Shown here one piece after another: positions 58,693 to 64,000 of a DNA stretch of 64,000 nucleotides (position 1 is the first letter of the stretch; every line of letters begins with the position of its first letter). The translations under genes and the position numbers were made by a program. The notes beneath the pieces were generated by a model. It was given only the letters and a program-made list of their open reading frames with translations. It was not told the origin of the DNA and ran no database searches. The stretch comes from Streptomyces durmitorensis (GTDB taxonomy: Bacteria; Actinomycetota; Actinomycetes; Streptomycetales; Streptomycetaceae). The stretch is from assembly GCF_023498005.1 (NCBI RefSeq), contig NZ_CP097289.1, forward strand, positions 8,556,001 through 8,620,000, read 5' to 3'.

Positions 58693-59894
58693 GGATTCTG
58701 CTGGCCGCCGCCGGGTCGTACGGCGATGTCGCCCCGTACACCGGCCTCGGTGCCCGGCTGCGGGAAGCGGGCCACGACGTCGCCCTTGCCACGCAGGAGT
58801 CCTTCGCGCCGCTCGTGCGCGGCGCCGGGCTCACCTTCCGTCCGCTGCCCGCCGACACGAGTGCGGGCGGCGGTGGCGGAAAGCGGCAGCTGATGCGCAC
58901 GGCCGCCGCGTTCGTACGGGAGCTGGGCGCCGGGCTCGTCGAAGCCGCGGAACCCGGCGCCGACGTGCTGCTGCTCTCGACGACCACGGCGCCCCTCGGC
59001 CGGCAGCTCGCCGAGGCCATGGGCGTACCGTCCCTGGGCGTCTACCTGCAACCCACCCATCCCACAAGGGAGTTCGCGCCGGTGGTGACCGGCGGCAGGT
59101 CGCTCGGCGGCCCTGCCAACCGCGCGCTCGGCCGCTTCTCGCTGCGGATGGCCGACCGTGTCTACGCCGACGCGGCAGCGGACCTGCGGGCGCGGCTCTC
59201 GCTGCCTCCGGCCGCCCTGAGTGCCCTGCGGCGTCGCCAGGAAGAGGCCGAGTGGCCGGTCCTGTACGGGTTCAGCACGGCCGTGGTGTCCCGGCCCGCG
59301 GACTGGCGCGAAGGTCTCGACGTCGTCGGCAACTGGTGGCCGCATCACGACCCGGACACCCCGCTGCCCGCCCCCTACGAGGACTTCCTGCGGGCCGGAC
59401 CGCCGCCCGTCTTCATCGGGTTCGGCAGCATGGCCGCGGGGGAGGGCGCGCGACTGAGCGAGCTGGCCGTCTCCGCGTTGCGCCGGGCCGGGCTCCGGGG
59501 CGTCCTCCAGGAGGGGCGGGCGGGGCTGATGGCGCACGGCGACGACATCCTCACCGTCCACGAGGTGCCCCACGCGCTCCTCTTCCCGCGGATGGCCGCC
59601 GTGGTCCATCACGCGGGCGCGGGCACCACGGCGGCGGGGCTGCGGGCGGGGGTGCCCGCGATCCCCGTACCCGTCATGGCGGACCAGCCCTTCTGGGCCT
59701 CGCGGCTCGCCGGACTCGGCGCGGCCACCGCACCCGTCCCGTTCAAGGAGCTCACGGCGGAGCGCCTCGCCGAGCAGCTCGGGCGTGTGGTGCGCGAGGC
59801 CGCGTACGAGGAAGCCGCCCGTGCCGTCTCCCGCCGGATGGGCGCGGAGGACGGCGCCGGTCATGTCCTCAAGGCGATCGAGCGGCTCGGCTGA
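58689..59894 (+). CDS. UGT/MGT-type glycosyltransferase (GT1/GT28-like)
   Basis: 401 aa. N-terminal Rossmann domain MRILLAAAGSYGDVAPYTGLGARL with the Gly/His-type acceptor loop, C-terminal domain FIGFGSMAAGEGA, HEVPHALLFPRMAAVVHHAGAGTTAAGLRAGVP (HHAGAGTT donor-binding motif) and PVMADQPFWASRLAGLG. Related enzymes glycosylate macrolides, sterols or phenolics using a nucleotide sugar. Translational coupling to a TipAS regulator suggests drug-induced inactivation by glycosylation. A short GC hairpin lies after the stop. Confidence 0.9.
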   Translation: MRILLAAAGSYGDVAPYTGLGARLREAGHDVALATQESFAPLVRGAGLTFRPLPADTSAGGGGGKRQLMRTAAAFVRELGAGLVEAAEPGADVLLLSTTTAPLGRQLAEAMGVPSLGVYLQPTHPTREFAPVVTGGRSLGGPANRALGRFSLRMADRVYADAAADLRARLSLPPAALSALRRRQEEAEWPVLYGFSTAVVSRPADWREGLDVVGNWWPHHDPDTPLPAPYEDFLRAGPPPVFIGFGSMAAGEGARLSELAVSALRRAGLRGVLQEGRAGLMAHGDDILTVHEVPHALLFPRMAAVVHHAGAGTTAAGLRAGVPAIPVPVMADQPFWASRLAGLGAATAPVPFKELTAERLAEQLGRVVREAAYEEAARAVSRRMGAEDGAGHVLKAIERLG

Positions 59895-59897
59895 ACC

Positions 59898-59913
59898 GCC
59901 GGGGCACCCCGGC
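59898..59913. terminator. Short GC hairpin between convergent genes
   Basis: GCCGGGG and CCCCGGC (59898-59904, 59907-59913) with a tiny loop, followed by TTGT, in the 37-nt gap between the glycosyltransferase and the amidohydrolase. A weak terminator at best. Confidence 0.4.
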
Positions 59914-59931
59914 TTGTCCGCCCGCGGTCGG

Positions 59932-61584
59932 CTACCCGACCGTCACCACTCCGCCCACCACCACGACCTCGGCCTTCGTCCCCGGGATGTCCTCAGGACG
60001 TACGCGCAGGATGTCCCGGGACAGGACGACGAAGTCGGCCAGCTTGCCCACGGTCAGCGAACCCCGTTCGTCCTCAAGGAAGTTGGCGTGGGCGGAGCCC
60101 ATCGTGTAGCCGTGGACGGCCGTCTCGACGTCGAGTGTCTCGGTGGGCTGCCAGGGGTCGCCGCCGCCGAGGGGGCGGCGGGTGAGGGCGGTGTAGATGC
60201 CCGCCATCGGGTCCATCTCGGCGACGTTCCAGTCGCTGGAGAGCGCGAGCACCGCGCCCGCCTCGTGCAGGCTCCGCATCGGCCAGGCCTTGTGCCACCG
60301 GTCCGCGCCGATGTTCTCGGCCCAGTCCTGGCCGGGACCCGCGATCTCGGGGGCGCAGTGGCGCGGCTGCATGCAGGCGACGACACCGAGTTCGGCGAAG
60401 CGCGGGGTGTCGGCGGGGTCCAGGCACTCGACGTGGACGACCTGGTGCCGGGCGTCGCGCGGCCCGTTGAGGGTGCGGGCATGCTCGACGGCGTCCAGGA
60501 CCGTGCGGATGCCCCGGTCGCCGGTGGCGTGCACGAAGCACTGGAAGCCGCGGGCGTCCAGCTTCGCGAGCAGCTCCGCGAACTCGTGCGCGGGGTAGAA
60601 CGTGTCGCCCCGATGCTTCCCGCACCCGGAGTAGGGCTCAAGGAGCGCGGCGGTGCGCGGTTCCACGACGTCGTCGATGTACAGCTTGAGCGGCCCGACG
60701 CGCAGCCGGTCGTCCGCGAACCGCTGTGCGGCGGCCGCGAAGTCGTCCAGGTCGGCGTCGGTCGTGCCGCGCGGATGGAAGAGCGCGGCGACGATGCGCG
60801 AACGCAGCCGCCCCTCCTCGCGGGCGCGGGTGAAGAGCTCCAGGTCGTCCAGGGAGTTCTGCGGTTCGACGACCGTGGTGATGCCGAAGCCGATCGCGTC
60901 GTCCAGGCTCTTGGCGAGCCGCCCGTACTGCCGGTCGGGCGACGCCCACGGAAGACCGAGCTCGCGCAGGGCACGGTGGCCGTCGCGGGAGAGCCCCTTG
61001 ACCGCGAAGTCCTTGATGAACCCGGTGGGTTCGCCCGTCGCCGGGTCGGTCTCGGCGCGGCCGAACGGCAGCGACGTATGTGCGCGGTCGACGCCGAGGC
61101 GGCGCAGGGCGGCCGTGTTGAGCCAGGCGGTGTGGACGTCGTAGCTCAGGACGAAGGCCGGGGTGTCGCCGGTGACGGGGTCGAGGTCGGCGGCGTTCGG
61201 CATACGGCCGCCGGGGATCGCGGAGTAGTCGAAGGCCTCGGCCTCGATCCAGTCCGCGTCCGGGTTCTCGGTGTGCCAGGCGCGGATGCGGTCGTGGATC
61301 TCGCCCAGGGTGCGGGCGCCGGCGAGCTGTACGCACGCGTCGTCGGAGCCGAGGCGCACGTGGTTGTGGGCGTCGATGAAGCCGGGCAGGACCAGGCGTC
61401 CGCCGCCGTCCACGACCTGGGTTCCCTCGCCGGTCCAGGAATCCGCCTCCGCGTCGGGGCCCAGCCATGCGATGCGCCCGTCCAGTACGGCGAGCGCCTC
61501 GGCGGAGGGGAGGTCCGGGTCGACGGTGTGGATGCGGGCGTTGCGCAGGACGAGATCCGCGGGCCTGGGGGTGGTGCTGGTCAT
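59932..61584 (-). CDS. YtcJ-type amidohydrolase (Amidohydro_3 family)
   Basis: 550 aa. Metal-site motifs: FIDAHNHVRLG (HxH), FVHATGDRG, HVECLDPAD and ALSSDWNV (Asp). LVLRNARIHTVDPD at the start and GKLADFVVLSRDILRV near the end form the composite beta-sandwich common to the superfamily. No signal peptide. It hydrolyses an unknown amide, perhaps an imported nucleobase derivative or hydantoin: the NCS1-type permease gene lies 63 nt upstream on the same strand. Confidence 0.9.
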   Translation of the reverse strand: MTSTTPRPADLVLRNARIHTVDPDLPSAEALAVLDGRIAWLGPDAEADSWTGEGTQVVDGGGRLVLPGFIDAHNHVRLGSDDACVQLAGARTLGEIHDRIRAWHTENPDADWIEAEAFDYSAIPGGRMPNAADLDPVTGDTPAFVLSYDVHTAWLNTAALRRLGVDRAHTSLPFGRAETDPATGEPTGFIKDFAVKGLSRDGHRALRELGLPWASPDRQYGRLAKSLDDAIGFGITTVVEPQNSLDDLELFTRAREEGRLRSRIVAALFHPRGTTDADLDDFAAAAQRFADDRLRVGPLKLYIDDVVEPRTAALLEPYSGCGKHRGDTFYPAHEFAELLAKLDARGFQCFVHATGDRGIRTVLDAVEHARTLNGPRDARHQVVHVECLDPADTPRFAELGVVACMQPRHCAPEIAGPGQDWAENIGADRWHKAWPMRSLHEAGAVLALSSDWNVAEMDPMAGIYTALTRRPLGGGDPWQPTETLDVETAVHGYTMGSAHANFLEDERGSLTVGKLADFVVLSRDILRVRPEDIPGTKAEVVVVGGVVTVG

Positions 61585-61647
61585 GAGAGGTGAACTCCTG
61601 GGGCGGTACGGGTGGTTCGGGTGGTTGGTCAGTGGGCCGGGGATGCC

Positions 61648-63141
61648 TCAGGCGGAGGCGGAGGCCGACAGGGAAGCGGGCACGCTGCGGCGGGCGAGCG
61701 CCCAGTACGTGAACCCGGCGACGACGGAGCCCAGCAAGGTGAGGTCACCGCCGCCGAGCGGCGCCACCAGCGGCCCGGTCCACAGCTCCGAGTCGCAGGT
61801 CAGCGCGGCGAAGGCCATCCCGGCGACGAGGGCGGCCATCCCGGCGGGATGGAAACCGGCCCGGTACCAGTAGGCACCGTCGCGCCCGGTCGTGTGCAGC
61901 GCCCCGGTGTCGTACCGGCAGCGGCGCAGCAGCATGTCGGCGAGGAACACCCCGCCCCACGGCGCGAACACGATGATCAGGAGCGAGAGGAAGCTGAGCA
62001 GAGACTCGGTGAAGTCGGTCAGGAACAGTGCGCCGAGCGAGCCGAGCGCCGTCACGGCGACGCTGATGACGATGGCCTTCGCACGGCTCCAGGGGATGCC
62101 GAGCACCTGGAGGTTGAGGCTCGAGGAGTAGAGCGTGAGAATCGAGTTGGTGACCGAGCCGCCGAGCACGAGCAGCAGGAACACCGGCTGGAACCAGCCC
62201 GGAAGCAGTCCCTCCACCCCCGCGACCGCATCCGTCATGTCGGTTTGCGTGGCGGCCGCGACGCCCGCGACACCGAGCGCCACGGACGAGACGAGACCGC
62301 CGAGCGCGCCGGTGACGGTGATCGAGCGCAGTGAGGTGTCCCGGGGCAGATAGCGGGTGTAGTCGGCGGGCATCGGCAGGTACGAGAACGGCCCCGCGAG
62401 CATCACCACGAACGCGAGCGTCCAGCCGGAGAATCCCGCGCCACCGCCCGATGCCGCACCGAAGTCGGCATCGGGCAGCACGAAGACGAGCAGCACCCCG
62501 AAGCCGGCGGCGAGCACGTACGCCATCCAGCGCTCGGCGAGCTGCACGGTGGCGTGCCCCCACATGGCCACCGCGAAGGTCATCGCGAGGGTCACCGTCA
62601 GGGCGAGGGCGCGTGCCGCGTCCCCGCCGCCCGTCCAGCCGAGGTCGGTGAAGAGCGCTTCCAGGGCGAGCGTGCCGACCACGGTGTTGACGATGGTGTA
62701 GCCGATGGAGACGACCCAGTTGAGCAGTCCGGCGGGGAAGTTCCCGAGTACGCCGAAGGCGGCACGGGAGATGACCAGGGTCGCGGTGCCGGTGCGGATG
62801 CCGCTCAGGCCTGCCGCGCTGATGGCGAAGAAGGAGAGCCCGCCGATGACGACCACGGCGGTGGCCTGCCAGAAGCTGAGGCCGAAGCTGACGGCGAGGG
62901 CGCCGTTGATGACGTAGGTGAAGGTCAGATTCGAGCCGAACCAGAGCCAGAACAGATCCTTGGCGCTGCCGTGCCGGTCCTCGTCAGGGATCGGGTCGAT
63001 GCCGTGGGTCTCGACCCGGAACACCTCGTCGCTGGTGACGCCCGTGCCGAGCCCGGTGGTCGTCCCTGCTGTCGTCCCCACCGCCGTCCCGGCTGCCGCC
63101 TCGGCTGTCGTCCCGGCGGAATCCGCGGCCTGTCGCGCCAT
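61648..63141 (-). CDS. NCS1-family purine/cytosine/hydantoin-type permease
   Basis: 497 aa with about 12 helices. After an Ala/Thr-rich N-terminus (residues 1-35) come VETHGIDPIPDEDRHGSAKDL and WFGSNLTFTYVINGALAVS, typical of the CodB/PucI branch; later GPFSYLPMPADYTRYLPRDT and SLLIIVFAPWGGVFLADMLL are conserved family segments. It imports a nucleobase, hydantoin or related small heterocycle with protons or sodium. It probably forms an operon with the amidohydrolase and is controlled by the divergent TetR gene. Confidence 0.92.
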   Translation of the reverse strand: MARQAADSAGTTAEAAAGTAVGTTAGTTTGLGTGVTSDEVFRVETHGIDPIPDEDRHGSAKDLFWLWFGSNLTFTYVINGALAVSFGLSFWQATAVVVIGGLSFFAISAAGLSGIRTGTATLVISRAAFGVLGNFPAGLLNWVVSIGYTIVNTVVGTLALEALFTDLGWTGGGDAARALALTVTLAMTFAVAMWGHATVQLAERWMAYVLAAGFGVLLVFVLPDADFGAASGGGAGFSGWTLAFVVMLAGPFSYLPMPADYTRYLPRDTSLRSITVTGALGGLVSSVALGVAGVAAATQTDMTDAVAGVEGLLPGWFQPVFLLLVLGGSVTNSILTLYSSSLNLQVLGIPWSRAKAIVISVAVTALGSLGALFLTDFTESLLSFLSLLIIVFAPWGGVFLADMLLRRCRYDTGALHTTGRDGAYWYRAGFHPAGMAALVAGMAFAALTCDSELWTGPLVAPLGGGDLTLLGSVVAGFTYWALARRSVPASLSASASA

Positions 63142-63170
63142 GCGAGCACCTCACTCTCCGGCACCCAGAC

Positions 63171-63207
63171 TTTGAATGCCGTTCTATGACCTAGAACGGC
63201 ATTCAAA
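63171..63207. promoter_or_regulatory. Perfect 16-bp inverted repeat, TetR operator candidate
   Basis: TTTGAATGCCGTTCTA (63171-63186) and TAGAACGGCATTCAAA (63192-63207) are exact complements separated by TGACC. It lies 30 nt upstream of the NCS1 permease start and 74 nt before the TetR start, the right position to control both. Confidence 0.85.
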
Positions 63208-63280
63208 ATGCGCCACAGGTCGGGGAGCCGTCAAGACCCTGCGGGAAATCGGCCGCGGGCACCGGGGATAAGGTCGGCGG

Positions 63281-63925
63281 GTGGAGCAGGACGCGGGGAC
63301 CGGAATGGGAGCAGGCGTGGCACGACGGCGGGACGGGCAGGTCGCGCGGGACCGGATGCTGGAGGAGGCGATGACGGCGATCGCCGAGAACGGCCTCGCC
63401 GCGCTCACCATGTCCGCGCTCGCCGAGCGTCTCGGCACCAGCGGCGGCCACATCCTGTACTACTTCGGCAGCAAGGACCGCCTGCTTCTGGAGGCGCTGA
63501 GCTGGAGCGAGGCCGCGCTCACCGAGGAGCGCCGCGCGCTGCTCGCGGGGCGCGCGGCCCCCGCCCGCAAGCTCGACCGGTTCCTGCGGATGTACCTGCC
63601 CAAGGGGCCGCGTGACCCCCGCTGGATGCTCTGGATCGAGCTGTGGGCGCGTGCCGGTGCCAATGAACCGCTCCGCGCGGCCCAGGACGACCTCGACCGC
63701 GGCTGGCAGGCCGATCTGGAGGCCCTGCTCACCCAGGGCACGGCTCAGGAGGCCTTCGCGGTGGACGACGCCGCGGGCCGCGCCGGTGAACTCCTCGCAC
63801 TCCTGGACGGTCTGAGCACCCGTGTCGTCCTGGGGCAGCGCGGCGCCGACCGCAAGGGTGCCCTGGCCTCGGCGCGCTCGGCGGCCGAGCGGCTCGTCGG
63901 GCGTCCCGAGACGACCGGTACGTAG
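63281..63925 (+). CDS. TetR-family regulator of the NCS1 permease/amidohydrolase operon
   Basis: 214 aa from GTG 63281 (AAGG upstream); ATG 63305 is a possible start eight residues later. N-terminal helix-turn-helix ALTMSALAERLGTSGGHILYYFGSKDRLL, with recognition helix GGHILYYF. The C-terminal part (RWMLWIELWARAGANEPLRAAQDDL) belongs to a branch related to BetI/RutR-type repressors of small-molecule catabolism. It is divergent from the permease and the likely owner of the 16-bp inverted repeat between them. Confidence 0.92.
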   Translation: MEQDAGTGMGAGVARRRDGQVARDRMLEEAMTAIAENGLAALTMSALAERLGTSGGHILYYFGSKDRLLLEALSWSEAALTEERRALLAGRAAPARKLDRFLRMYLPKGPRDPRWMLWIELWARAGANEPLRAAQDDLDRGWQADLEALLTQGTAQEAFAVDDAAGRAGELLALLDGLSTRVVLGQRGADRKGALASARSAAERLVGRPETTGT

Positions 63926-64000
63926 CCCGAGCGGCCGAACGGGCAGGTCGTGATGGTCATGACGGAGCCGGAGCGTGGAAGCCTCCAGACATGACCGAAA

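Noticed and set aside
63991..64000. ATG at the right window edge, possible start of another gene
   Set aside because: Only ten bases are visible; too little to support a call.
1..64000. tRNA, rRNA, CRISPR array, insertion sequence, prophage or integrase
   Set aside because: Read for clover-leaf sequences, regularly spaced repeats, transposase motifs and integrases; none seen.

Overview
The window is actinobacterial chromosome, almost certainly Streptomyces. The evidence is very high GC with strong third-position bias, GTG/TTG starts, ATGA/GTGA start-stop overlaps, an SsgA-like protein, DmdR/IdeR-type iron boxes, a cysteine-free L32 paralogue with a Zur-like box, mycothiol-dependent formaldehyde oxidation and two sugar importers without their own ATPase. 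No tRNA, rRNA, IS element, prophage, CRISPR array or biosynthetic megasynthase was recognised. It reads as accessory and regulatory chromosome rich in transport and catabolic operons.

Region 1 (1-8426) is a sugar-catabolic locus: SIS-domain sugar-phosphate isomerase/deaminase, GH4 glycosidase, PfkB kinase, two ABC permeases, a binding lipoprotein, a secreted GH114 (endo-alpha-1,4-polygalactosaminidase-type) enzyme and a DeoR regulator. Together they suggest use of galactosamine-containing oligosaccharides such as fungal galactosaminogalactan. Region 2 (8475-13727) holds a second porphobilinogen deaminase, a GNAT acetyltransferase, two tandem DHA2 drug exporters and a VOC protein. Region 3 (14022-21524) is a five-gene Dpp/Opp-type peptide importer ending in a cytoplasmic gamma-glutamyltransferase and a strong terminator.

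Region 4 (21574-33730) is mixed: DUF1272 protein, KhtTU-like K+/H+ antiporter pair, ATP-dependent DNA ligase with a Streptomyces-type palindromic intergenic element, ECF sigma factor fused to a zinc-finger/membrane/Pro-rich tail, SsgA-like protein, iron-box-controlled siderophore-interacting protein, D,D-carboxypeptidase, membrane-anchored Mrr-like nuclease, quinone reductase with divergent XRE regulator, glutathione peroxidase and FetB-like permease. Region 5 (33881-45390) carries the mycothiol dehydrogenase/MBL pair, an iron-box DUF2470 gene, an amidohydrolase-isochorismatase operon, TetR-SDR pair with operator, GH13 glucosidase, Fe/2OG oxygenase, lactonase-fold protein, STAS protein and L,D-transpeptidase.

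Region 6 (45451-50362) has a secreted choice-of-anchor-A/SpaA-repeat adhesin-like protein divergent from a secreted TNT-type NAD+ glycohydrolase toxin with a tightly linked small ORF, then the L32 paralogue and a repeat-rich membrane protein. Region 7 (50464-57836) is a second sugar operon: DeoR/LacI hybrid regulator, binding lipoprotein, two permeases, D-hydroxyacid dehydrogenase and DUF2264 protein. Region 8 (57904-63925) has a TipA-like MerR regulator translationally coupled to a macrolide-type glycosyltransferase, and an NCS1 permease plus YtcJ-type amidohydrolase facing a TetR gene across a perfect 16-bp inverted repeat.
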